From positions 1-64,000 of the forward strand of contig CALUPT010000001.1 of the NCBI GenBank assembly GCA_944322715.1: a stretch of DNA of 64,000 nt. The letters are read 5' to 3'. The notes under the pieces are model-generated. The model searched no databases. It was given only the letters and a program-made list of their open reading frames with translations, and was not told the DNA's origin. Numbering within the stretch: position 1 is the stretch's first letter; every line of letters begins with the position of its first letter. Below are positions 35,071 to 44,579 of the stretch, in pieces. This stretch comes from an uncultured Bacteroidales bacterium (GTDB lineage: Bacteria > Bacteroidota > Bacteroidia > Bacteroidales > UBA932). Position numbers and translations under genes: made by a program.

Positions 35071-37086
35071 ATGAAAACCGTTCTGACAACCATTTCATTC
35101 CTTGCGCTCCTGCAGTCCGCCGTCATGGCGCAGGATATCTCCATATCTGCGGACATCACCCTGAAATCTCCCGGAAATCCGGCCGAGACCTTCGGCCTGT
35201 CAGAGACACGGGACGGGATTCTGGTTTCCGACAGAACGCTTCCAGTCGAAATCGGGAGAAAGACCGTACAGGAAGACGGTCTCACGAGAATCGAACTTAC
35301 CATCACCGCCGAAGACCTCACTTATTATAATATCGGACAGACCCTCCATACCGGATTCGGCTATGAAGACTGCCTGTTCTACATGCCGGGATTCTGGTAC
35401 AGGGACAACCTGCGCTCACCGCAGACCGCCCCGTCGTTCCATACATCCGACAGCTGGACAGTGAGGGAAGACAGGCTCAGCGCCCCTCTGACCGGCATCT
35501 ACAACACGCGCACGGGAGAATACTGCACGGTGCTGCGCATGGATGACTTCGCGTGCGATGCCCAGCCATGCCACACTTCCGGGGAGGTTATTCTCTCGGG
35601 AGAGACATCCATCGGCTACACCGGATTCAACGACAACGGAGGCAAGGCGGACATTGCATTCGGCTTCCCCTACAGGGAAGGCCCGAAATCCTACATAAGG
35701 AAACTCACCCTCGCCCCTCCGGTATGCACATTCAGCAGGTTAGACAGAGGCGTGACCGACACGATTGTCTGGGAGATAAGGCGCGGCAAGGCGGATTCCT
35801 GGTCGGACTTCGTGGCAGATGTATGGGAATATTCATACGACAGGCTCGCTCCGCAGCCAGTGGAGGTCCGGCATACGGTGGAAGAGGCGAAGGCAATCCT
35901 TTCCGGCTTTTTCACACAGAGCTACGTGGACAGCCATCCCCTCAAATACTATTCGGGTGTCGGCCTGCGGACCGCCGACTGCAAACCGAACGGGACTGCG
36001 GAAGTCGGATTCATAGGGAGAGTGCTGCTGAATGCCTTCAATGCCCTTGAATACGGGCAGTCCAGTTCCATGGAAAACCTTGCTACACAGGCGGAGTCTG
36101 TTCTGGACAGTTATCTTGGACACGGGTTCACGCCCGGCGGCCTGTTCAGGGAAAATGTCAGTTTCGACAAGTCTCCTGAAGGATATGAAGATGGCATCTA
36201 CAGTATCCGGCGCCAGTCGGAAGGAATCTGCGCCATCCTGTCGTATCTGGATTACGAGAAAGATGCCGGCAGGCGTCATCCGGAATGGGAGGCCAGAATA
36301 AGGACAGTCCTCGACAGGTTCCTCCTGCTCCAGGAAGAGGATGGCAGTTTCCCGCGCAAATTCAATGATGCGCTTGAAGTGAAGGATCCATCCGGCGGCA
36401 GCACATCATCAGCCATCCTGCCATTGGCAATGGGATACAAATGGTTCAGGGACAAGGACTATCTTGCAGCAGCAGAGCTTGCATCGTCATATCTGGAAAA
36501 GGAACTCATCGCCAAGGCGGACTATTTCTCATCCACCCTCGATGCCGACTGCGAAGACAAGGAGGCCTCACTGTACGCCTCCACCGCCATGTATTACATG
36601 AGCCTTGTGGAGAAAGACAGGGACATGAAACGGCACTACGCCGACCTGTGTCTGGAATCCGCCTATTTCGCCCTTTCATGGTACTACCTGTGGGATGTCC
36701 CTTTCGCACAAGGGCAGATGCTCGGGGATGTCGGGTTCCGTTCGCGCGGCTGGGGCAACGTGTCCGTGGAGAACAACCATATCGATGTATTCATATTCGA
36801 ATTCGCTGATGTCCTGGACTGGCTTGCGGAGCGGTACAATGAGACCCGGTTCTCTGACTTCACACAGGTAATCCGCACATCCATGCTCCAGCTGCTTCCG
36901 GAAGAAGGGTCGATGTACGGCATCGCACGGGCCGGATACTGCCCGGAAGTGGTACAGCACACGGCCTGGGACTATGGGAAGAACGGGAAAGGGTTCTACA
37001 ACGACATATTCGCCCCGGGCTGGACAGTCGCCTCCCTCTGGCAGATGCTGTCCCCGGGAAGAGCGGAAAGGTATTTCAAAAAATAA
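35071..37086 (+). CDS. Secreted protein of unassigned family, probable glycan-active (alpha/alpha) toroid
   Basis: The protein is 671 aa from MKTVLTTISFLALLQSAVMAQ, a clear signal peptide. A longer upstream frame runs through the promoter element and was rejected. About residues 25-240 are beta-rich (GFGYEDCLFYMPGFWYRDN). About residues 250-665 are helical and Trp/Tyr-rich, with toroid-like repeats: AILSYLDYEKDAGR, DRFLLLQEEDGSFPRKFND, and YYMSLVEKDRDMKRHYADL. The segment LLQEEDGSFPRK is the kind of hairpin seen in barrel glycosidases and lyases. I could not place it in a named GH or PL family; GH154-like or another (alpha/alpha)6 glucuronidase family are only candidates. It leads the first plus-strand PUL block, 8 bases before the GH43 gene. 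Confidence 0.7.
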   Translation: MKTVLTTISFLALLQSAVMAQDISISADITLKSPGNPAETFGLSETRDGILVSDRTLPVEIGRKTVQEDGLTRIELTITAEDLTYYNIGQTLHTGFGYEDCLFYMPGFWYRDNLRSPQTAPSFHTSDSWTVREDRLSAPLTGIYNTRTGEYCTVLRMDDFACDAQPCHTSGEVILSGETSIGYTGFNDNGGKADIAFGFPYREGPKSYIRKLTLAPPVCTFSRLDRGVTDTIVWEIRRGKADSWSDFVADVWEYSYDRLAPQPVEVRHTVEEAKAILSGFFTQSYVDSHPLKYYSGVGLRTADCKPNGTAEVGFIGRVLLNAFNALEYGQSSSMENLATQAESVLDSYLGHGFTPGGLFRENVSFDKSPEGYEDGIYSIRRQSEGICAILSYLDYEKDAGRRHPEWEARIRTVLDRFLLLQEEDGSFPRKFNDALEVKDPSGGSTSSAILPLAMGYKWFRDKDYLAAAELASSYLEKELIAKADYFSSTLDADCEDKEASLYASTAMYYMSLVEKDRDMKRHYADLCLESAYFALSWYYLWDVPFAQGQMLGDVGFRSRGWGNVSVENNHIDVFIFEFADVLDWLAERYNETRFSDFTQVIRTSMLQLLPEEGSMYGIARAGYCPEVVQHTAWDYGKNGKGFYNDIFAPGWTVASLWQMLSPGRAERYFKK

Positions 37087-37094
37087 ATCATACA

Positions 37095-38600
37095 ATGAAA
37101 AGGTTTTATCACATATTCGCACTATGCTTCTGCATATCGGCAATAGGTTGCGGCTGCGCCAAGCCGGCTGCCGATGACGGACAGAGCGGCAAGCCGTACA
37201 TAAAGCTGGGCATCAGTGAGAAACTTGTCACCAATGCATCCGGTTCATTCGAAGTGTATGTAGAGTCGAACACCTCATGGACCGTCGAGCCGCAGGCCGA
37301 ATGGCTGTCCGTATCCATCTCCAATGGAAACGGGAACAGAAATGTCACAATCCGGTATGAAGCCAACACTGCCGCCGGGACCGATGGGGAAATCCAGGAC
37401 AGACAAGGTACGGTAAGATTCGCCGCAGAAGGGACCATTCCGACGAGAATCACCGTGAAACAGGGGCGCAGGACATTCAGGAACCCCGTATTCATGCCTA
37501 TGCCAGACCCTTATATCTGGAGGGAGCCGACAGGCGAGAATACCGCCGTCTACTACCCGTGCAAATCAGGAGGCAACGGGATCAATCTCGGGAAGACCTA
37601 CAAGCTCACCGAATGGGGAGGGACTTCCTCTGTATGGAAATGCCCGACTTCCCCTACTGCATGGAACAGGGCCAATCTCTGGGCTCCTGAAATGCACCGT
37701 ATCGATGGAGTCTGGTATATCTACTATGCAGCCGGCTGGCCTTCGTCAGAGTCCCAGGCACAATACAACAGCGATTACATGACCCAGAGGACAGGAGTGC
37801 TGCGCAACGCCAGCGAAGATCCTACCCAGGGGAAATGGGAAGACATGGGACAGCTGCTGACAGGAGGAGAAGATGACCTGGAATATTATCTTAAAAACGG
37901 CTTCGACAACGGGAAGGCCGATGCCGACCATAACATCTACGCCATCGACATGACCGTATTCGAACTCAACGACAAGCTCTATGCCGTATGGTCAGGAAAC
38001 GAATCAAAGACAGACAGCGACCAGAGACTGTATATCGCCGAAATGGAAAATCCATATACCATCAAGCAGGCCCGTATCGAAATCGGCAAGCCTTCGGAAA
38101 CATGGGAACTGAACAACAGGGATCTGCTCGAAGGTCCGGCAATGCTGTTCAACCCGGACAGGACCAAGCTCTTCTGCGTCTATTCCTGCAACGGATCCTG
38201 GACAAAGCATTACAAACTCGGATGGCTTGAACTCGATCTGACCAACCCGGCGACAAGCGACCCTCTCGTTCCAGCAAACTGGAAAAAGAGCAGCAACTAT
38301 GTATTCTACAGATGCGACAATGTGAGCAAGTCAGACAATCCGTACGCGGATGACGCCCAGAACGAAGCATATATGCGTGTCGGAGGCGTTCACGGAGTGG
38401 GACACAATACTTTTACCAAATCTCCGGATGGCACCGAAGACTGGATTGTCTACCATGTCAAGAGATATGTAGAGGATGGCTGGGACAACAGGGATGCGTT
38501 CATCCAGAAATTCACATGGGACAAGTCCGGCTATCCGGTATTCGGGACTCCTGTCGGCTGGCAGGAAGAGATAGAAGTTCCATCGGGAGAACCGCTCTAA
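37095..38600 (+). CDS. BACON-GH43 lipoprotein (alpha-L-arabinofuranosidase/xylosidase-like)
   Basis: The protein is 501 aa with a Cys-rich lipoprotein-type signal (MKRFYHIFALCFCISAIGCGC). A BACON domain spans about residues 33-126 (FEVYVESNTSWTVEPQAEWLSV). The GH43 propeller follows, with DPYIWR (catalytic base Asp), NLWAPEMHRIDGVWYIYYAA, the modulator in AIDMTVFELNDKLYAVW, and the acid in LLEGPAMLFN. GH43 enzymes commonly remove arabinofuranose or xylose side chains. BACON modules are usually spacers or mucin/carbohydrate-binding. It is probably outer-membrane anchored. Confidence 0.9.
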   Translation: MKRFYHIFALCFCISAIGCGCAKPAADDGQSGKPYIKLGISEKLVTNASGSFEVYVESNTSWTVEPQAEWLSVSISNGNGNRNVTIRYEANTAAGTDGEIQDRQGTVRFAAEGTIPTRITVKQGRRTFRNPVFMPMPDPYIWREPTGENTAVYYPCKSGGNGINLGKTYKLTEWGGTSSVWKCPTSPTAWNRANLWAPEMHRIDGVWYIYYAAGWPSSESQAQYNSDYMTQRTGVLRNASEDPTQGKWEDMGQLLTGGEDDLEYYLKNGFDNGKADADHNIYAIDMTVFELNDKLYAVWSGNESKTDSDQRLYIAEMENPYTIKQARIEIGKPSETWELNNRDLLEGPAMLFNPDRTKLFCVYSCNGSWTKHYKLGWLELDLTNPATSDPLVPANWKKSSNYVFYRCDNVSKSDNPYADDAQNEAYMRVGGVHGVGHNTFTKSPDGTEDWIVYHVKRYVEDGWDNRDAFIQKFTWDKSGYPVFGTPVGWQEEIEVPSGEPL

Positions 38601-38634
38601 CCGTCATTCCGGACAGGGCCGCAGGCCATGACGG

Positions 38635-38699
38635 CATGTCATCCTAAGCGGGCATGTCATCCTGAACGGGCTGTCATCCTGAGCGAAGCGAAGGATCTG
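38635..38699. repeat. Dispersed repeat copies before the GH105 genes
   Basis: Three degraded tandem units (TGTCATCCTAAGCGGG, TGTCATCCTGAACGGG and TGTCATCCTGAGCGAAGCGA with AGGATCTG) occupy the 149-base gap between GH43 and GH105. They are in the opposite orientation to the copy at 28041. Confidence 0.75.
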
Positions 38700-38749
38700 C
38701 CCGGGACCGTAACAACCAAGAAAACAGAAACAAACAAAAAAAGATATCA

Positions 38750-39913
38750 ATGAAAAGAACAGCACTCATTTTTACAGCCCTCATCGCATCTACAGCGATG
38801 TTCGCCCAGAAAAGCTGGGATCTGAAGAACTTCCCTGAAGGAAGCCGTCCTGAAGAGATAGGGACGAAATTAGTCGAGCATTATCTCGACACTCCTCACT
38901 CCCACTGGGGAGACATCAACTCCAAATACAAGGTGACACTCATCACCTACCCTGACGTATGCGCATGGCTCGGGTCTCTCTGGTTTGCCAAGGCAACGGA
39001 GAACGAAGGACTCTACGAAGGGCTTGTGGAAAGGTTCGAACCTCTTTTCGGAGAACAGAAGAATCTCCAGCCCGCAATGTTCCCCAAGGAGCACAATGTA
39101 GTGGATTTCTATGTCTTCGGAGCCGTACCTCTCGAAATCTACAAGACGGAACGGGAGCAGAGATACCTCGACCTCGGACTGAAATATGCGGATGGACAGT
39201 GGGTGATGCCTCCGGCACCGACTCAGGAGCAGCGCGGCTGGCAGGAGAAAGGATACTCCTGGCAGACAAGGCTCTGGGTGGATGACATGTTCATGATCAC
39301 CGAACTCCAGGCACAGGCATACGAAGTGACCGGAGACAGGAAATATATCGACCGTGCAGCGGAGGAGATGTGCCTCTACCTCGATGAGATCCAGAGACCG
39401 AACGGTCTGTTCTACCACCACACCGGCACCCCGTATTTCTGGGGCCGCGGAGATGGCTGGATGGCTGTCGGCATGGCGGAAATGCTCCGGCTGATGCCTC
39501 AGGACAGCGAATACCGGCCACGTATCGAGCAGGCATACAGGCTCATGATGTCCACCCTTCTGCGCTATCAGGATGCAGACGGGATGTGGCACCAGATCAT
39601 AGACAACCCTGACACCTGGAAGGAAACCTCATCGACTGCCATGTTCACCTACGCATTCATCGTGGGGGTCAAGAACGGCTGGCTCGACAGGAAAGTCTAC
39701 GGAGAGGCTGCCCGCAAAGGCTATCTCCGCCTGCTCTCCTACCTTGATGAGAACTACGACCTGCGCAACGTCTGCGAAGGTACCGGAGCGAAAAACAGTC
39801 TTTCCTGGTACCAGAACCGCCGTCGTCTGACGGGAGATCTCCACGGACAGGCCGCCCTCATCTGGTGCTGCCAGGCTCTCGTAGGGGATGTGAAACCATA
39901 TAAGATCAAATGA
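38750..39913 (+). CDS. GH105 unsaturated uronyl hydrolase
   Basis: The protein is 387 aa with a signal peptide (MKRTALIFTALIASTAMFAQ). It is a GH105/YteR-type (alpha/alpha)6 barrel. WQTRLWVDDMFMITELQ holds the catalytic Asp pair (D178-D179), and PYFWGRGDGWMAVGMAEML plus MWHQIIDNPDTWKETSSTAMF complete the signature. GH105 enzymes remove the 4,5-unsaturated uronic acid left at the non-reducing end by polysaccharide lyases or similar chemistry. No lyase is seen in this window. Its stop overlaps the ATG of the next, related gene by ATGA. Confidence 0.92.
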   Translation: MKRTALIFTALIASTAMFAQKSWDLKNFPEGSRPEEIGTKLVEHYLDTPHSHWGDINSKYKVTLITYPDVCAWLGSLWFAKATENEGLYEGLVERFEPLFGEQKNLQPAMFPKEHNVVDFYVFGAVPLEIYKTEREQRYLDLGLKYADGQWVMPPAPTQEQRGWQEKGYSWQTRLWVDDMFMITELQAQAYEVTGDRKYIDRAAEEMCLYLDEIQRPNGLFYHHTGTPYFWGRGDGWMAVGMAEMLRLMPQDSEYRPRIEQAYRLMMSTLLRYQDADGMWHQIIDNPDTWKETSSTAMFTYAFIVGVKNGWLDRKVYGEAARKGYLRLLSYLDENYDLRNVCEGTGAKNSLSWYQNRRRLTGDLHGQAALIWCCQALVGDVKPYKIK

Positions 39914-41379
39914 TAATGGCTAAATTCATGACTATACTTTCAGTACTTGCCGGCATCTTCCTTCTGATGCCAGGTTGCTCGAACGAGTTGGAGCTTCCTT
40001 CCTACAAGCCGCCGACAAATACGGGAGAGACATCTGATTCGGACCTTCTCCATTTTGAGGGGAAGGCTGAACCTGTCAATTGCGGCAGGAATCTCGTGAA
40101 AAGATTTGTTGAAATCCCTAATTCAAACTGGGGAAGAATAGACAAATCAGCCAGTTCATTCGTGACATATCCTGATGTCTGTGCATGGCTCGGGGCATTC
40201 TGGTATGCAGAGGCGGCCGTCGACAATGCCATTCTTAAAGGAGATGATAATGCAAGGAAGGAAGCTCTCGGACTGATACAAAGTCTCGTTGACAGACACG
40301 AAAACGTATTCACCGGGAAGCTGCTCTCTGGAAGCGGGAAATCTCTGATCACAGATCTTCTATGGAGACACGAATCCAACCGTGTGGACTACTACATCTG
40401 GGGAGCCGTCGCTCTTCATATAGCCTCCATAATGGACGATCCGAAATACGATGGAATCAACTGGTACAAATCCCGTAAGGATTATCTGGATTTCGGGCTC
40501 GAATATGCCGAAGCCCAGTTCTATCCATACACCAGAGAAGAATTCAATGCAAGGTTCAACAGTTCTGAATACAACCATACCAACACAAAGTTCACTATGA
40601 GCGATGGCGACTGGAACAAATGGAAAGGCTATATGGATGACGGATACTCTTGGCAGACCCGCCTGTGGATAGACGACATGTTCATGATCACCGCCCTCCA
40701 GATGCAGGCTTACCAGGCCACTAAAGATGATGCATCCTACAATACCGAGGTTACATATCCTAATTACACAAAGACCAACAACCAGAACAAGTTTCTGGAC
40801 CGTGCAGTACGCGAGATGAAACTCTATATCGAAGAAATCCAAGGGGAAGGCGGCCTTTACTGGCATTCCACAAGTGCTCATTTCTTCTGGGCAAGGGGCA
40901 ACGGCTGGATGGCCGTGGGGATGCCGCTGATGCTACAGCTCATAGAGGACATCCCGGACTACGCTGCAGAAGCGGCTCTCCTCAAGAAAGAATATCAGAA
41001 CATGATGAATGCCTTGCTTCTGTATCAGAAAATCGATGGTCTGTGGGCTCAGCTCATTGACTACACCAATATGTGGACAGAGACATCCGGTTCCGCAATG
41101 TTCACTTACGCATTCATTAAAGGTGTCCAGAAAGGGTGGCTGGATGAAGAGGAATACGGAGCTGCAGCCAAAAAAGCCTGGAATGCACTGATGTTCTATC
41201 TGAACGACAATTATGACATCCGCGAAGTATGTGTAGGCACCGGAGCCAATAATTCCTACCAGTGGTATAATGACCGTGGACGGACCACGGGAGACACCCA
41301 CGGACAGGCAGGTATGCTATGGTGCGCTACAGCCCTCACGGAAATCGCGAACGATGCTGTCGCAAAAACTGCAAAATGA
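39910..41379 (+). CDS. GH105 paralogue, lipoprotein
   Basis: The protein is 489 aa with a lipobox (GIFLLMPGCSNELEL). The start used is the ATG in ATGA overlapping the previous stop; MAKF at 39916 is an alternative. It shares RLWIDDMFMITALQ (D255-D256), HFFWARGNGWMAVGMPLML and LWAQLIDYTNMWTETSGSAMF with the preceding GH105. It carries two inserts (about residues 190-230 and 275-290), making it about 100 residues longer. The tandem pair probably acts on different linkages or at different locations: secreted or periplasmic versus membrane-anchored. Confidence 0.9.
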   Translation: MIMAKFMTILSVLAGIFLLMPGCSNELELPSYKPPTNTGETSDSDLLHFEGKAEPVNCGRNLVKRFVEIPNSNWGRIDKSASSFVTYPDVCAWLGAFWYAEAAVDNAILKGDDNARKEALGLIQSLVDRHENVFTGKLLSGSGKSLITDLLWRHESNRVDYYIWGAVALHIASIMDDPKYDGINWYKSRKDYLDFGLEYAEAQFYPYTREEFNARFNSSEYNHTNTKFTMSDGDWNKWKGYMDDGYSWQTRLWIDDMFMITALQMQAYQATKDDASYNTEVTYPNYTKTNNQNKFLDRAVREMKLYIEEIQGEGGLYWHSTSAHFFWARGNGWMAVGMPLMLQLIEDIPDYAAEAALLKKEYQNMMNALLLYQKIDGLWAQLIDYTNMWTETSGSAMFTYAFIKGVQKGWLDEEEYGAAAKKAWNALMFYLNDNYDIREVCVGTGANNSYQWYNDRGRTTGDTHGQAGMLWCATALTEIANDAVAKTAK

Positions 41380-41442
41380 GACGGGACCTGCGATGGTTCC
41401 CATCCATATAAAACAATTCAAATACTCTAAACTACCAGTCTA

Positions 41443-44400
41443 ATGAAAGGATTGTATAGATTTTTGATGCTCATTACGCTGTTCATATCGGCAGGTATCA
41501 GCAGCGTATATGCGCAGGACGACGGTAAGCGGCGTATCACCGGTACCGTCTCGGACGAGAACGGGCAGCCGCTGCCCGGTGCATACGTGTACATCAAGGA
41601 CACGCAGGTGGGGACGACAGCCAATCTCGACGGTATGTATGTCATCGACATCGACCCGTCGGACGAGCTCACGTTCAGCTTCATCGGGTACCTTGAGCAG
41701 ACACTGAAACCGGGCAAGGGCAGCACGCTCAACGTGTCCCTCCAGCCGGACTCGAACGCCCTCGAGGAGGCGGTCGCGGTGGCATACGGAGCACAGAAGA
41801 GACAGGCCGTGGTCAGTGCCCTCTCCACCATCACCACGGATGACCTGAAGGTGACCTCGACCAACATCACCTCCAGCATCCAGGGCCAGCTCCCCGGACT
41901 CATCGCGGTCCAGAGAGGTTCCGAGCCGGGCCGTGATGATGCGGAGTTCTGGATCAGGGGTGTCAGCTCGTTCAAGGGAGGCACCTCGCCTCTGGTTCTG
42001 GTCGATGGCGTGGAGCGTTCAATCTCCGACCTCGATGCGGACGAAATCGAGAGTTTCAGCCTGCTCAAGGACGCTGCAGCGACGGCGATGTACGGAGCCG
42101 AGGGAGCGAACGGTGTCATCCTCGTGACCACCAAGCGCGGACATATCGGCAAGCAGCAGATCTCCCTCCGTGTGGAGCAGAACCTGTCTGTGCCTTACAG
42201 GATCCCTGACTTCGTGGACTCGTGGGACTATATGAGACTTGCCAACGAGGCCTTGTTCAATGATGGGATTGACCCTATGTATGATGAGACAAGGATCAGG
42301 GCTCATGAATCAGGAGAAGACCCTGACCTCTATCCAAACTCGCAGTGGACGGACCTCATAGCAAGGACAATCCACGGGCAGAGATACACCCTCAGCTTCA
42401 GGGGAGGTACGGAGAACGCCAAGTACTTCGTGACCGGAGGCTACCAGCAGAAGGACGGAGTGTTCAAGAAGAACCCTGAGTCGAAGTACAACAGCAACTT
42501 CTCCTACGACCGCTTCAACCTCCGAAGCAACATCGACCTCAAGGTCAGCAAGACCACACAGCTCAGCGTAGACCTTTCCGGCCAGTACACAATGCGCCGT
42601 ACAGCCAACAGGTCTCCTGACGATGTGTTCGTGTTTATGCTCCACACACCTCCTCACCTCTTCCCTATGGTCTACAGTGACGGTTCTGTCGCAACCTATT
42701 CCAAAGAGGGAGATGGCAACAACCGTAACCCGTACTATATGCTCTACCAGCAGGGTTACCGCAGGGAGTACACCACAAATATACAGTCGAGGGTGAACCT
42801 CAGGCAGGACCTCAAGTTCATCACCGAGGGACTCAGCGCAAGGGCTGCAGTCAGCTTCGACCTCGAGAACGGACTGAACAAGCTCCGTGAGTACGCTCCT
42901 TCAAGATATCATGCTTCGGGACGCGATCCTATCACAAATGAATTGATTTTAAGTCAGGTATATGCCGGATCTCCGGATGTGAAACAGGTTACCATTTCAG
43001 GTAATGACTACGACCGCCAGATCTACATAGAAGCTGCTGTCGAATACAACAGGACCTTCGCCGGCAAACACGCAGTAGGTGCGATGCTCCTCTACAACCA
43101 GAAGGAGCGCCAGAAATACAACGATGCCCTCACCTACAGGACCCAGGGTCTGGTCGGCCGTGTGACCTACGGATACGACAACCGCTACTTCATCGAGGCC
43201 AACTTCGGTTACACCGGCTCTGAGACATTCGCCAAGAAGAACCGTTTCGGCTTCTTCCCTGCAGTGGGTGTCAGCTATATGATATCCAACGAGAGCTGGT
43301 ACCCGGAAGGACTCAAGAAAGTCCTGAGTGCAGCAAAGATCAGGGCATCTCTGGGTCGTACCGGTAACGATGACACAGGCACGAGCCGCTTCCTCTACAG
43401 GGCGACATTCTCTACTTCAGGACACACGTTCAACCAGGGTATCACTTCCGGAGGAGCAAGCAACGGCCTCGGGGCAGGTATCTATGACCAGCAGTTCGAG
43501 AACCTGACGCTCGGATGGGAGATAGAGGACAAGACCAACGTCGGACTCGACCTCTCCTTCTTCAACAGGGCAATCCAGATCCAGGCCGACTACTTCTACA
43601 ACATCCGCTCCGCCATCCTCCTCCAGAGGAACACGATACCTGGCTACGTGGGATTCCACCAGAACCCTTGGCAGAACTACGGAAGGGTGCGCAACCAGGG
43701 TGTGGATGCCAGCATCGATGCAATGAAGACATTCGGGGACTGGAAGATCAGCGCACGCGGTACGTTCACCTTCGCACGCAACAAGGTGCTCGAGATTGAC
43801 GAACTTACTCCTAACGAAGAATACCAGAGGGTCACAGGCACCCGTATCAACGAGCAGGAGGTGTATATTGCCGAACGCCTTTATACTGAAGATGACTTCA
43901 TCAGGACTCAGAACAACAACGGCACATACTCATACACTCTCCGTCCGGGTCTGCCTCAGCCTGAACTCGGCGGTATCATAGGCCCTGGAGATATCAAGTA
44001 TGTGGATATGAACCACGATGGCATCATCGACACCAACGACAAGGTGCGCGGAGTGGGACACCCTTACAAGAACCCTGAGATCAACTACGGTTTCGGATTC
44101 AACGTGGAGTGGAAGGGTATCTATGCCAGCGTCTTCTTCTCCGGCGTGGCAAACACCTCTATCCTTCTTGGAGAAGGCAACAGCACGTTCTGGCCGTTCA
44201 ACTGGGGAGTGGAGAAAGGTAACTACCGTACCGCATTCCTCGACCGCTGGACAGCAGAGAACCCTCGCCAGGATGTCACTTATCCGAGACTGCACAACGG
44301 CTACGGCAACAGCATCAACGACGAGCCGAGCACGTGGTGGCTCCGCGACGGGTCGTTCCTCCGCCTGAAGAACGCCGAGATCGGATACGTGCTTCCGGAG

Positions 44401-44571
44401 AAGGCCCTGAAGACCCTCAGGATAAGCGGGTTGCGAATCTACCTGCTCGGTGAGAACCTTGCGGTGTTCGACCATGTGAAATACTGGGACCCAGAGCAGG
44501 GTAACAGGAACAAGGGTGTCAGCTACCCTATGTCGCATTCTTTCACCCTCGGAGTTGAACTTGACTTCTAA
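41443..44571 (+). CDS. SusC-like TonB-dependent outer-membrane transporter
   Basis: The protein is 1042 aa with a signal peptide ending at VYAQ. A carboxypeptidase-regulatory-like domain (RITGTVSDENGQPLPGAYVYIK) precedes the plug, which has PGLIAVQRGSEPGRDDAEFWIRG and MYGAEGANGVILVTTKRG. The 22-strand barrel ends in HSFTLGVELDF, with terminal Phe. It imports oligosaccharides with the SusD-like partner encoded 8 bases downstream. It has no FecR/STN N-terminal extension, in line with control by the HTCS rather than an anti-sigma factor. The first ~200 codons look more GC-rich than the rest of the gene. Confidence 0.96.
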   Translation: MKGLYRFLMLITLFISAGISSVYAQDDGKRRITGTVSDENGQPLPGAYVYIKDTQVGTTANLDGMYVIDIDPSDELTFSFIGYLEQTLKPGKGSTLNVSLQPDSNALEEAVAVAYGAQKRQAVVSALSTITTDDLKVTSTNITSSIQGQLPGLIAVQRGSEPGRDDAEFWIRGVSSFKGGTSPLVLVDGVERSISDLDADEIESFSLLKDAAATAMYGAEGANGVILVTTKRGHIGKQQISLRVEQNLSVPYRIPDFVDSWDYMRLANEALFNDGIDPMYDETRIRAHESGEDPDLYPNSQWTDLIARTIHGQRYTLSFRGGTENAKYFVTGGYQQKDGVFKKNPESKYNSNFSYDRFNLRSNIDLKVSKTTQLSVDLSGQYTMRRTANRSPDDVFVFMLHTPPHLFPMVYSDGSVATYSKEGDGNNRNPYYMLYQQGYRREYTTNIQSRVNLRQDLKFITEGLSARAAVSFDLENGLNKLREYAPSRYHASGRDPITNELILSQVYAGSPDVKQVTISGNDYDRQIYIEAAVEYNRTFAGKHAVGAMLLYNQKERQKYNDALTYRTQGLVGRVTYGYDNRYFIEANFGYTGSETFAKKNRFGFFPAVGVSYMISNESWYPEGLKKVLSAAKIRASLGRTGNDDTGTSRFLYRATFSTSGHTFNQGITSGGASNGLGAGIYDQQFENLTLGWEIEDKTNVGLDLSFFNRAIQIQADYFYNIRSAILLQRNTIPGYVGFHQNPWQNYGRVRNQGVDASIDAMKTFGDWKISARGTFTFARNKVLEIDELTPNEEYQRVTGTRINEQEVYIAERLYTEDDFIRTQNNNGTYSYTLRPGLPQPELGGIIGPGDIKYVDMNHDGIIDTNDKVRGVGHPYKNPEINYGFGFNVEWKGIYASVFFSGVANTSILLGEGNSTFWPFNWGVEKGNYRTAFLDRWTAENPRQDVTYPRLHNGYGNSINDEPSTWWLRDGSFLRLKNAEIGYVLPEKALKTLRISGLRIYLLGENLAVFDHVKYWDPEQGNRNKGVSYPMSHSFTLGVELDF

Positions 44572-44579
44572 AAAGACCG

